From contig NC_060018.1 of the NCBI RefSeq assembly GCF_021134715.1, forward strand, positions 5,907,501-5,971,500: DNA of 64,000 nucleotides, in the 5' to 3' direction. This document shows positions 1 to 14,467 of this stretch, piece after piece (positions within the stretch are counted from its first letter, which is position 1; each line of letters starts with the position of its first letter). The notes under the pieces are model-generated. The model did no database searches, was not told the origin of the DNA, and saw only the letters and a program-made list of their open reading frames with translations. This DNA comes from Daphnia pulex. Its lineage: Eukaryota; Arthropoda; Branchiopoda; Diplostraca; Daphniidae. A program made the position numbers and the translations under genes.

Positions 1-3000
1 CGTCGTTCCTATGTGCGTCGAGTGTGGTGCCGCCGGCTGGTCCCGTTTATGTTTCCCGATAGTCTGACCTGATAACAATTTATAAAGCTATACAAGGACA
101 GAAAACAATATAAAATATTACCTACGTTTCAATAATAATTCGGTTTCTTTGGCTGTTTTTTCCTTGTACGAAATTGTTGAAAACATTTTGTTGTTGTTGC
201 GGAAAATGAACCGGAATGTGTAGCGACCAGCAATAAGTTGGGTTTCTTTTTTAATGACATACTACTCTCATATCTGGATCAAAGTGTACGCATTAAAGGC
301 TATATATATATACGTAGTAAATGATGCTGGTGTTGCTATGGTCCGCGCTGGCCGATCCCAAATTTGTGTGCTTCCTTATCTCCTGTGTAAAGTGTCGCCT
401 TTGAGACGCCAGCCATATACGCGGCTATATGTGTGCTACCAGCAGTATTGTGTGTGTATATGGTGGTCATTTGTGTGGGTATAGTAAGAACACGGTTTGG
501 ATATGGGTTCACTCCATTACTGGATGGGGTCTATCATTTCACTTTCACGGCTACTTTTTATCTACGATAGAAAACCTGGGTAATTAAGTTACTGTATGTT
601 TTCCTTGGATGACATTTGTGTATACGATTCAATCATGTGATGGTGGAAGCCGCGGTCGTCACCCTCCGTGGAGAAATAGAAACCAGTTAACATTAAAATT
701 GACCGTCACTATATGCGACTAACAAATCGAATGAAAAAGAAATCAATCAACAGCGATCGATCTTGCTTGTAATGTAACGCAGGGAGGAACTAAAAAAAGA
801 ACTGTCGTGCTACCTATATAGATTACATTACTTTCCTGCATGTGTTATATAGAATTCAAGGGCCTCTTTATCTTTATCTTTTTTCAAATGGAAGCAAAAC
901 AAATTAACAATAACAAACCCTTAACTGTAATAAAAAACAAAAAGGGGCGAACACCGGTCAGACCGGTCTTTTCATTGTCGATTGAATGGCGCTGTCATCT
1001 GCTTTGAGTCGGTTGTCCTGGCAGTGGCAAAGTATTCAAAAGGTTTTTGGGGCCCGTTGTCTCTTCTACTGCAATGCACACACATCCCCAGATGACAGAA
1101 CGTAAAAGGAAAGAATATAGACGATCAAAATATCGTCGCTCGTTTATCAATAGGAGAAGCAGTGTGCGCCAATTATTTACATATGTAAATATTATTTCTA
1201 GACGACACAACGGATCATGACGGAGTTTTCGAAAATCTCCCAAAGAGTTTTCTCTTCGCCTTGTCATACATATTCTTTATTTGGATTTTTTTTGTTATGC
1301 GACATATCGGGCTTGTATACCGGTAAGGAGATTAGACTTTGAAATTCAAAAGAAGAAAATCCCTCCTTTTTATTCTTCTTTCTTTTTCCTAGCTGTTCGC
1401 TTATTATTCCAGGCGACATCTCTGTCGTCTCTCGAGCATCCAAGGACAGAGTTGCCGTTCCGAAATGTCGTTTCCGCCATAAATTCCAGCAGGCGGGATA
1501 GGATAAGCGAGCCGATGTCGAATAGGAAGAGAAGTTAAACCGTAACTACTATATTCCTCCCTCCTTTTTCCTTTTTTTCTTTTTCTTTTTGCATGTATAG
1601 CACATCTAGAAATATCGTTTATGGCAGGCAACTTGGAACTTCTTCTTTTCTTTTTTCCGCGCAGAGAAAAAGGAATAAAGCGCAAGCTCTTTATATTCCT
1701 GGGCCAACCTCGTTAAAGAGTTATCGTGCAGCACGTCGCTCGTTTCCCATGCGCAATTCATCTGTCCATATATAGCGCTGCCAGTCGAGACAGGCAATCT
1801 AGATAAGAAGAAGAATAGGGGGGAAATTTTTTGATCGGTTTGCAAATGATCTTGTTCCAATCAGACAGAGAACGCTGGGAAAGAAAAAAATTAGGAAGCT
1901 CGTTAAACGAGTCGTCTATAAAAGGCGGCGCTTTCCCCGTGCAAGAAAAGAATGAGCTCATCGGACAACGGAATGAATCGAGTCTTTGCGCAAAAGAAAA
2001 AAATATGATTTGTGTTTACTTTTGTTCAAATTGGCTTGTTGCCTTGTAGCCCTGATTCCGCCAGTCTGTACATAACAAGCAGACGACGTAGGTATAATAC
2101 GCACGCGTAATAGCGAGTCAAATGCATATAAAAGAATTCCTGTCTGCTGCTGGACGAGATAAACAACAAGGCGAGTCGAGGTAGATGAATGAGTGACGCA
2201 GAAGAGCAAGAAGATGGATCGACTCCATTGTCGGTTGGTGCCCGTCGGTCCGGCTTTCCTCATAAGGCCATCGCCTATGCAAATCGCGGCGCAACCCCAT
2301 GTGACGTCCCCCCCAACAAAAACAAAATATCTAATACACCGTCGTGCTGTTGCTGGACGTGTATATCCGTAACTATGGAAGCGGCGCCATTGCGACCATT
2401 TTTGAATCCTTGTTGTGTCGTTCTTATTGTCGTCGTCCCCGGCTACAGACGGACTCAAAGTTGGGGTCAACTCTTTTCCCTATCGACAGGCACGCACGTA
2501 AATTCACGAGTCTGAACAAACAAATTGCAGACGTTGTGTGTTCCATCCGTCCGTTGGCTCATTTCGTGAGCGAGAAAACAAAAATCCAGAACTTTTGCAG
2601 AGCTATGCAAAAGATGCGTCATCGTTTTTGACACAATTTATTATCCTCGCTCGTATGCGCGTTGGTGTATAGTGGAAACAGTTTGGGAGGGCCAAAAGTC
2701 ACACGGGCGTAATGGCGATAATATTTGCTGAGATCCGCGCAACAGCGTTCCCTTTTTTTATTTTTCCTCCCCATTGTCGCCCAGCCAAAAAGGAGAAATG
2801 CCAACGTCAGGTTGTTCTCGCCGTTGTTGTTGTTGCTGTTCATTTAAATCACACGGCGGATAGGTTTACACGCGCTCTCAAGTTGTTGCTGGACAAAACA
2901 AAAGGGGCATCAGTTGGCGCAAGAGAAAAATATTCAGCAGAACTGTCAAAGGTTCAAGTTTGGTTTTAGGGAGACCCGACCGAACCACTTTTTGGTTGTT

Positions 3001-4230
3001 TCTCACGTGAACTGCGTCGTATATCAACGTGCAGGTGTGTTTGGGGGGTAACTGGAGAGGAGACTATTGATAAGGTGACTGGTGGAGTCGACAGGCAATA
3101 ACCCAACCTGACGGTGCTGCGCATTTAGTCTGGCACTTGCACGGAAACACATCGTCGCCCATTTGGCGCTAACTTCCTTCTTGTCTCGTTTGTATTTCCC
3201 CTCACGATGATTATTTTTCGTTTTCTGTTTTCCCGTCGCTTGCAGTTTCTCTGTATAACGACGGACGGAGCGCTTTCTCTCCTTTGGCTCACGAACGTTC
3301 GTGAACTGACCCTCAAGAGGACATGATCACACGTGCGCCAAACGGGCCAACTTTCTATAGCGCGTCCATTTGTATTAACTGCTGACTTGCCTGTTTCGAG
3401 AGATATGAGTCGTCCTATTTAATGTCGGGGAAATGGGATACAAGTTCAAGATGAAAATCCACATGTTGAATTCTTCTTTTATTAATCGCCATTTTCTTTC
3501 ACCCCGTGTTGTGAAAGCTTTTGGTAATTGGAGGCTGGAGCCTCGTCGCTGTGGTAGCGTCTGAGAATGTTTCCGAGAAGTATATTTTGAATGTTTGAAT
3601 ACTAATTGCGCATACAGGAACCGGACGGATTTTTCTTTACCCTTTTCCTAACTTTATTCATCACCCATGTCTCTCAGCCCTTCCCTTTCTAAAAAAAAGA
3701 TCACGTCATTTCTAGTCCCCCCTCTCTCTCTCCTAAACACAGACGATCCCCTCGAAAAAATTGCTGTTATCCGAATGTAATATTTATTGGAAAGTATCGG
3801 TAGTAGGAATGATAAAAGAGCCTCAGGGGGGTTAGAAAGAAGAGACGGAGGTGGTTGGTTTGCATCGATTAACTGGCCAATGGATTTGTTTTTCTTTTCT
3901 CGAATGTCAAGGGGAATAGACCACCTACCAAGTCGACTGAGAACCTCGCTGGAATAAATACGACCCTCGACCCTTGAATAAAAAACACAAGTTGGCTCAA
4001 CTTCAACTGTAGCGTTATAGCTAGTTGTATAAAAACATCGAGGAGAACAACCATCAGCCAGACAGGAATCTATGAAAAATATTATTTCTTGACGGAGAAT
4101 TTTTGTTTTATGATTGTCTGGCACCTCTGTTATGTTTTGAAATTTAGATGTACGAAATGGTAGATTTAAATATTCGATTAAATGATTTCCAACGAATCAG
4201 AGTAAAGTGGCAAAACAAAGGACGATTTAT
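1..4230. other. Intergenic region, no gene recognised
   Basis: Scattered short open frames on both strands show no recognisable domain, no chain of phase-compatible exons and no conserved motif. Pyrimidine tracts, A-runs and short CG-containing stretches are common around 1.2-3.4 kb. The stretch could hold the promoter and untranslated exons of a gene to the left, or the 3' UTR of the proteasome gene that ends at 4231 on the minus strand. I cannot support a specific feature here. Confidence 0.5.
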
Positions 4231-6012
<1,782 letters not shown>

Positions 6013-7803
6013 GATGACAATGAAAGTTTAACAGAATCGCCAGACCAAGTGATCCGTCGGCTGCAGTATCCCATACATGCTACTTCCGCTAGATGGCCAA
6101 ACATACGATGTCAAATCTTACCGATAGAGGAGTTTTGACATTATAATTTCAAAAATGTTCGTGACTAATCACGATTTTTCGGCTCTGCGGCACAAGCAAA
6201 ATAAATACAGATAAACTTCTTATCTGAAACTGAAAGGATCTAACGTAAAATTTAAAAAATTCCTAGGAGAGTGCGGAAAAATGACCTCAAGTCGCAAGCA
6301 AATGCTAATACTCGACTCTAATACTCGTCGGCTCGCAATCACTTGTATATTTTTGTACCAAGTTACCTCTCACAAATAAATAAAACATGCAGTGATGATG
6401 CGCAATCATTTCGACTGTACTACATCCTTGATTAAGGCCGTAAAGGGCTAAGCTTGCTTAGGAAAAGCACAGAGTTTCCTGTTTCGCAAAACTTTCCGAG
6501 CTTTACTGCTGCCGATGCTTTTTGTCTCGCTTTTTGTCTGTTAATTGAACTAGCCATTTCGGGAAATAAAATAGACCACACACTAATATGTGTTTCACGG
6601 TGTGTTTCTCAAGTGACAGGTCCCAAATCGCCCAAATCCAATGTTTTTTACAACGATTTGACATTTCATTTATTAAGGGGAGTTTTCTTTTCCCCTCTGT
6701 TTCGGCATTTTTACTGCTGTTTACTCAGTCTCAAAGTAAGCTAGTATAAGTATAGAAGAGAAGAAAAGTGTCTGATTCTGTTTGGTTTTGAAAACGAAAT
6801 TCCAAGTTTAAGATAAGAGGCAAAACGGAATGATGGCATTCAAAATTCAGCTGAAGGTAAAATTCAACATGAAATAATTAAGTGATAAAGATAAAGTATT
6901 TTTTAATATTTAAAGCCAATCTGGAAAGCAATTGTGTCGATTTTCGAAAACAATCGGTCAATTGGTCTTGCACATTTTCTTTAACTATTTCATGCTGTGT
7001 CAACTGTCAATCATTGTAGCTTCAAGACAAATGCATTATTGTTTGCAATTTTAAGCATTCCGATTTTTGGTAGGACTAACCACATGTGTTTCAAAATTTA
7101 AATTGTTGAATGATTTTCCAATTCAATTATGTTTTAGCTTTAATCTCTAAAAGCAAAGTGCAACTAGAAAATTTATTATCAAGAGGGAGCTGCCGCCACA
7201 CCGGCCGGCTGACCACCGGCACCTCTTGTTTCTGCAGTAGGCTTTGCACTTGTCTGTGAGCATTAAACCAACTAAGATTGCACTACCGCTACTTACAAAA
7301 CGCAGCCGACCGCAAAACACTGTAATCCAATGAGCTTAGGAGTTGTATGACAACCTTCCTAAATTTTATCAAATTTTGAGCCTTACGATAGTACGGTATT
7401 TATTTTTTACGAATTTACAATTAGACACGCTGTTTCGTAAGCTACTATTTTACATCCACCACGCACGCACATAGATTGTGAAATTAACTATGTGTCTATA
7501 TGTACACGTAATTATTTGGCTTAGAAAATTGAAACCTACGTGATTCAAATTTTTATAGACGATAAGATGAAGACCTTCATGCTGTGGACTAGATTAGCTA
7601 GCGCAATATATGTTCATTTACGGATATATAAGTGGTGACTCCCCCCAAAACTTATTAGTTGCAATTTATTTCAGCACTGCAGGAGGCCTATACTACCTAC
7701 CTAGTACCTACCAACAATCGATATAATTGTTGTTAAGGTTACATTTCCCTTATACTGGGAACAGTAAAAACTAAGCAGAGTACACTCAATAGAAGAAGAA
7801 AAA
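6013..7803. other. Intergenic region between Rpt5 and the chitinase cluster
   Basis: This AT-rich stretch separates the divergent Rpt5 and chitinase A starts, so both promoters probably lie here. No open frame resembles a known protein. A TATA-like element for chitinase A lies at its right end. Confidence 0.5.
7624..7633 (+). promoter_or_regulatory. TATA-like box upstream of chitinase A
   Basis: The sequence atatataagt lies about 175 bp before the chitinase A start codon. This fits a TATA box with transcription starting near 7650-7660 and a short 5' UTR. It was called by motif and position only. Confidence 0.4.
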
Positions 7804-10800
7804 ATGAGATTCCTCATTTTTGGATTAGTTCTTTGCAGTGTTTTGATGGTTGCACGTAAGTTTGTAATTATATTCATTAAAAATCTCTCTTGTACCTACA
7901 TTCACCTTAATTGTTGATCTTGATTCACGATTTTCTCTGCATATAAACCAGCTAATATATATTTTTTAAAATCAGATTCACAAAAAAAGATGGTGTGCTA
8001 CTATGGTACATGGGCAGTGTATCGTCCAGGAAACGGAAAATTCGATGTAGAGGACATTGATACCAACCTCTGCACCCATATCATTTACGGATTCACAGGA
8101 CTCGGAACGGACAACACAATTCAGTGTCTCGATCCATGGAACGACCTTTACGACGGCGGTGGAAAGGGAGCTTTGTATCGTTTCACTGGACTGAAAAGCA
8201 AAAAACCGTCGATGAAAGCGCTTGTCGCAATTGGGTAGGATTTTTTTATTGTAATTTTTCACTCAGAAAATATTCAACCAATTTTTTATGTGGTTTATAT
8301 GATAGCGGATGGAACGAAGGGTCCGAAAAATACTCTGTGGTAAGTTGCGAATACACCTGTTTTTTCCATTGTATTACTAAATGAAAAGTTTATTTATTTC
8401 AGATGGTGTCTGATCCTGCCAAACGAGCGGTATTTGTCAACTCCGTAGTGAATTTTATAAAAAAATTCAATTTCGACGGACTTGACTTTGACTGGGAATA
8501 TCCAGCTAATAGAGGCGGAATCCCTTCTGACAAGGTAAGCGTTCTATATGCTTTGCGCAGAAGTGAAAAGTAGTAAAAACTAGGTTTTTTTCTATAACAG
8601 CAAAATTTCGTCAGCATGATTCAAGAATTGAGGAATGCTTTTGCCCCGTACGGTTGGCTGCTTACAGCTGCTGTTTCTCCTGGAAAGTCGACAATTGACA
8701 GCGCATACGATATTCCAGCGGTAGCGAGGTAAATCACTTTATAATGGTTTCTTTCGCAAAGGTATCATATTATTAAGTGAAACACTTTTTTTTAGTAATT
8801 TGGATCAGGTCCATGTTATGACCTATGACTATCATGGGGCTTGGGACCCGTACACTGGTTTGAATTCTCCGTTGTTCTCAAACAATCTTGTCGATAAAGG
8901 CACTGACAATATCTTGAATGCGGTATGTTAGAAATCGGACAATTATTTTAGCAAAGAACGGAGCAACCCTTAAATGCTTAATTTTGTATGTTTTCCTAGA
9001 ACTGGACGATTAACTACTGGATCTCGAATGGTGTACCTCGTTCTAAAATCATTTTCGGGATGCCACTTTACGGTCGCGGATTTGTTCTTGACAATCCTTC
9101 CGTAAATGGCTTCTATGCTCCAGCCGCTCTTCCTATTCCCGATGGACCCTATACGAGGCAAAATGGAACATGGGGATACAACGAGGTAAATTCATTTTCA
9201 GAATTCTAAAGTTGCCGATTTAAGTAAAATAATCTAAAAAAATGTCTCTTCAGATTTGCGAGAAATTTAAATATGAAGCTGGATGGACAGTTGTTCGTGA
9301 CTCATGCTACATGTCTCCTTACGCAGTCAAGGGAAATCTTTGGATAGGATACGATGACCAACAGTCATTGCGGGCTAAGGTTTGAATTTATTTCTCGCGA
9401 GTTTTAAACATGCAATAAGTTATTGATGTGTTCTTTTCTTTTTTTTAACTCAAGGCTCAAATGGTTGCTGCCATGAATTTGGGCGGTGCACTTATTTGGG
9501 ACATGGATACTGACGATTTCCGCGGTCTTTGTCACGGAACAACATTCATTTTGACCAAAACAGTTATCGATGCCATGAACGGGCCAACTAACCTCATGCC
9601 AAGTCCGAGTTATCCTTGTAGAACTGATACTACATTAACAACTACATCCGTAAGCACAACTACTGCAACTCCTCCTTCAACGAAGAAAAAGATGGTGTGC
9701 TACTATGGTACATGGGCAGTGTATCGTCCAGGAAACGGAAAATTCGACGTAGAGGACATTGATACCAACCTCTGCACCCATATCATTTACGGATTCACAG
9801 GACTCGGAACGGACAACACAATTCAGTGTCTCGATCCATGGAACGACCTTTACGACGGCGGTGGAAAGGGAGCTTTGTATCGTTTCACTGGACTGAAAAG
9901 TAAAAACCCGTCGATGAAAGCGCTTGTCGCAATTGGTAATGAGTATTGACGTTAAAAATAATTATCTAAATTATTCAAGCAAAACTGATTTCATCTTTAT
10001 ACAGGTGGATGGAATGAAGGCTCTGAAAAGTACTCAATGGTTAGTCTAAAAATTTACTTGTGGTGTATTCAAAACTGCAAATAATCTTCTTTCAGATGGT
10101 TTCTGATCCAGCCAAAAGATCAATCTTCGTTAATTCCGTAGTGAACTTCATCAGGAAATATGGCTTTGATGGTCTAGATTTCGACTGGGAATATCCAGCT
10201 AATAGAGGAGGAATCCCATCTGATAAGGTAAAGTACTAAAGTTGTGTGTGTGTTTTGTGCAGGATTGAGGAGAATGTGATAAACAAAAAGGTTTTCCCCA
10301 TTACAGCAAAATTTCATCAGCATGATTCAAGAACTGAAAAATGCTTTTGCCCCGTACGGTTGGCTGCTAACAGCTGCTGTAGCTTCAGGAAAATCGACAA
10401 TTGACACTGCGTACGATATTCCAGCAGTAGCGAGGTAAATCACTCTCTAGTAGATGATTTTGCTAAATAATCTGGTTTAAATTTAAACACTTTCTTTCAG
10501 TATTTTGGATCAAGTCCATGTGATGGCCTATGACTATCATGGGGCTTGGGAGCCGTACACTGGTTTGAATTCTCCGTTATTTTCAAATCCTTATGTTGAC
10601 AAAGGAACTGACAATATTTTGAACGTGGTATGTATTTAAACTTAACATTTGCTTTCTTATTAGAAAAACAGTAACTTACGTAGCTGAATCATCAAACGCT
10701 CAATTTTGTATGTTTTCCTAGAACTGGACGATTAACTACTGGATCTCGAATGGCGTACCTCGTTCTAAAATCATCTTCGGGATGCCACTTTATGGTCGCG

Positions 10801-12250
10801 GATTTGTTCTTGACAATCCTTCCGTAAATGGCTTCTATGCACCAGCTGCTCTTCCTATTCCCGATGGACCGTACACTAGACAAAATGGAACATGGGGTTT
10901 TAATGAGGTAAGGCTATAATTATGAAGGCAATGATACAAGTTATTAAACAATTCCATTACCTTCAGATTTGCGAGAAGTTCAAATATGAATCTGGATGGA
11001 CTGTTGTTCGTGATTCGTGTTATCAATCTCCCTATGCATTCAAGGGAAATCTTTGGATAGGATACGATGATCAACAGTCATTGAGAACAAAGGTTGGAAT
11101 TCATTTTGAGGGATGCGAAAAAATTTCACATATTTGTTTTCTCTGCGATGTAGGGTCAAATGATTGCTGCTATGAATTTGGGCGGTGCACTAATTTGGGA
11201 CATGGACACTGACGATTTCCGCGGCCTTTGCTACGGAACAACATTCATTTTGACCAAATCGATTATCGATGCCATGAATGGTCCAACTAATCTTATGCCA
11301 ACTAATCCATGCGCAACAACATTTACATCAACTACCCCGACGACAACTACTACTCGGACGACTACTCCAACAACAACAACTACTCCAACAACTACTACTC
11401 GGACAACCACCCCAACAACCACTACTACTCCGACGACAACAACTACTCCAACAACAACCACTCCGACCACAACTACTACTCGGACAACCACCCCGACAAC
11501 CACTACTACTCCGACGACAACAACTACTCCAACAACAACCACTCCAACCACAACTACTACTCGGACAACCACCCCAACAACCACTACTACTCCGACGACA
11601 ACAACTACTCCAACAACAACAACCACTCCGACCACAACTACTACTCGGACAACCACCCCGACAACCACTACTACTCCGACGACAACAACTACTCCAACAA
11701 CAACAACCACTCCGACCACAACTACTACTCGGACAACCACCCCGACAACCACTACTACTCCGACGACAACAACTACTCCAACAACAACAACCACTCCGAC
11801 CACAACTACTACTCGGACAACCACCCCGACAACCACTACTACTCCGACAACAACTACTACTCGGGCAACAACAACTACAACAACTACTCCCCCAACGTCG
11901 ATTGCAACAATACATCCACCCAGTTATTACTGCAAAAGAGAAGGATATAATGCTGATCCGGACGACTGCGGTGTTTTCCATCAGTGTGTATACTACACTG
12001 AAACTGGATGGCAGGATTTCGTTCAACCGTGTGCGCCGGGAACCGGTAAGTTCGCATTACGTATAATAATTACAAAAAACATGACTATAACCCATTATTT
12101 TTAAGTTTTTCTTCCAAAATTTTACAATTTCTTATTTCTCTACAAAAAATTTCAGTATTCAGTGAGAGCATGTACACATGCGCCCAACCAGAATTGGTCC
12201 CGGGATGTGAATTCTACTACGAAAATAAAACCACGCAACAGATATCTTAA
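7804..12250 (+). CDS. Chitinase A: secreted, two GH18 modules, mucin linker, CBM14
   Basis: Predicted secreted endochitinase that hydrolyses beta-1,4-linked N-acetylglucosamine in chitin. Seventeen exons: 7804-7855, 7976-8234, 8306-8339, 8403-8534, 8601-8728, 8796-8922, 9000-9185, 9254-9379, 9455-9935, 10005-10039, 10096-10227, 10307-10434, 10501-10627, 10722-10907, 10967-11092, 11154-12045 and 12156-12250. Phases are continuous and give 1081 residues. A hydrophobic signal peptide ([17 protein letters not shown]) leads. GH18 module 1 spans about residues 22-390, with [10 protein letters not shown] and catalytic Glu near 147. A short Thr-rich linker joins GH18 module 2 at about 427-790, with the same motif and Glu near 552. 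A Thr/Pro/Arg mucin-like region runs from about 809 to 999. A six-cysteine peritrophin-A domain (CBM14) begins near 1010. Both modules keep YDYHG and WDMDTDD. The second module repeats the exon pattern of the first, so it arose by internal duplication. Confidence 0.93.
11325..11890 (+). repeat. Coding minisatellite, 84/81-bp unit, mucin-like Thr/Pro linker
   Basis: Inside exon 16 of chitinase A a unit of 84 bp (sometimes 81 bp) repeats about six times. It encodes blocks of four to five Thr separated by Pro, with one Arg per unit ([10 protein letters not shown] then TTTTTP blocks). Unit lengths are multiples of three, so array changes keep frame. The region should be heavily O-glycosylated and act as an extended spacer between the catalytic and chitin-binding domains. 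It is likely length-polymorphic. Confidence 0.93.
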
Positions 12251-14467
12251 ATCTAGCAGCAATTGTTCTATATTTCGATCAACTCTATTGGATCAATTTA
12301 CCGCAATTTTTTAAAATTTCATTTTCTTTACAGGGTGGTGGAAAATTTCTGTGAAATATATTCAATTAATTACAAGTGCATACTAAATTCTAAATGAATT
12401 ATTTTACATATTTTATGTTCAAACTTTTCTTTCCTTGTTTCAAAAATTCTTTTAACTAGATCATATTATCTGTACACTATGTACATGGCTCGTACAGTAC
12501 TTAACTCTTTTAAATTGTTTCGTATCATGTTGTTCTTGGAAAATTGAAACATAAACAAAAAGCCTTTTACACACCAATATGAAAACGAATTTAAAAAGCT
12601 ACGACGCACCAAACAAAAGTTGCAGCAAGAAACGTTGGTTGGACGGGCTATTGTTTATCCTCGCAGGACTTTTGGTTTTATGAATAGTATACTATAGTGT
12701 TTTAAGTATGAACCAAACCAAGTGTAAGTGTGTGTGTGTGTTAGTTGTTAGAAGCATGGCCGCTTCTGTTAGGAGAAACCACTGTGCCTTCCTTTTCAAT
12801 GAAAGATTATAATCAGATTCAATAAGTCATTTATTCAAAGTTATTCCTGTTTTTTTTTTAAAGAAAATGGACTTTGAGGTCGTCAGTTTGCTGAAACTTA
12901 TTGGGTTTGGGGCACGAATCACCATGTCGAACAAGTGTCGACAAGTGTGTATAGATGTGACACGTATTAGTTCTTTGATTTATAATTTTAACTAGAGGAA
13001 ATCATAAAGCCATTACTAATCTAAAAATCCATTGTGATAGGTGTTCATCAGTCAGTAAAAAAATATAGGAGGGAGATGGTAGGGCCTACAGATAAATTAA
13101 GTAGCTGAAATATATGCTGTCTATTGTCAGTGTAAGGAGTCTGTGGGAGTATTTGCTGTTTGCTACATTAGGTATTTCAGGTAAGTTCGAATTTAATTTC
13201 TTACTAAATATATAGTAAAATTGACCTATGTGAAATTGTTCCAATGTGAAATGTGAAAAAGTGTTCCTGTCAAGTGTCTGACATTTCTCTTAAGCTCATT
13301 CTTATCCATTGAAATTTATACAATCCTTATTAAAGGATGAAATCTGACATTAACAAATATTTGTTAGTGATTTACTGTTTTACTTTAACAAAAGGTCATC
13401 AGAATTTGATTTTAGTTAGTGTGATTGGTCTTATCATTTTCTTAAGGTCAGGTATAATCTACAGTATGATCTCGTGTAATAAATATGTCTTCAGTTTTAC
13501 GCGCGGTAGTCAGCTAGGCGCTGGGAAAATATCGGTGAAAATATTTGAGTCTGCTTAAAGTATATAGTGTACCCGATTAATTCTGATGACATTTTTACGG
13601 GGGATTATTTGTTATTGCTTTCATAGGATCATCAAGCGATAGACATCGAACGTCAGAAAGAATTGTGATACGTACCCTTGCACCCCCTTACATTACCCAG
13701 TAACCTATATTTCTTTAACCGAATCAGCTGATATGTCTATCCCTTTCGGCATAGAAGCTATGGATTTTTACAGCTACGGTTAACTTTGCACAGCATTTTT
13801 TATTTGCGAAACAACGTACCCTTTATAGTTTAATTGTAATACTAAGTAATGACGTGATCAGTTAATCTTCTGGAATATGTTAAGCCTTAAAGTCATAAAA
13901 TAAGATATCAAGGCAACCATCAAGGTCTGAAATCACTAAATGATTGCTGAATATCCGTATATCCTCTTTCCCTTACAGGTGTTTGGGTGCATTCCAATAG
14001 ATAAGGTTATTTCATACTGTGACGACATGCAACGAAATAAAAATTGGATGAAGAAAAGCGATGCAATTCTCTCACAAAGGACCGCTGGGATTTGAATCCT
14101 TCTCCTTTTCCCATATTAACTATATCCGACCATATCTTCTCGATCTTAACTGTAAACAAGTGTGAAAACACCTGAAAGAGGCAATAATCTTGAAATTTCA
14201 CGGGAATAAAAAGGGCATTATTTGTGCCGTTACACACAGTCGTCAATTTGAAATCACGTGGATAAGAAATCCCTTCACAACAGACCGACAGAATTTTTTC
14301 GTTATACTTTGTCGAGTGGATAGGCTGGTAAGTAAATTTTTGCTCAAATATTAAATCAGTAAAAATAATTGTCATCGTTGCCTATTGTAGGTTTTTAACG
14401 CCTGATATATTGGCATTAAAGTTTAAAATAACATTGTATTGTTTAATTCACAGATTTTACTAGAAAA
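12251..14467. other. Intergenic region between chitinases A and B
   Basis: AT-rich DNA with the 3' UTR of chitinase A at its left end and the promoter of chitinase B at its right. It contains a short GT run near 12725-12741. Open frames are short and match nothing I recognise. Confidence 0.5.

Noticed and set aside
254-2969. Several 60-170-codon open frames on both strands in the first 3 kb
   Set aside because: Low-complexity or random composition, overlapping on opposite strands, no domain and no phase-linked exons.
11231-12066. Long open frames in the other frames and on the minus strand across the chitinase A linker
   Set aside because: They are shadows of the 84/81-bp Thr/Pro repeat, consisting of monotonous VVVGV, Ser/Cys or Asn/Tyr/Ser repeats with no start context, splice structure or domain.
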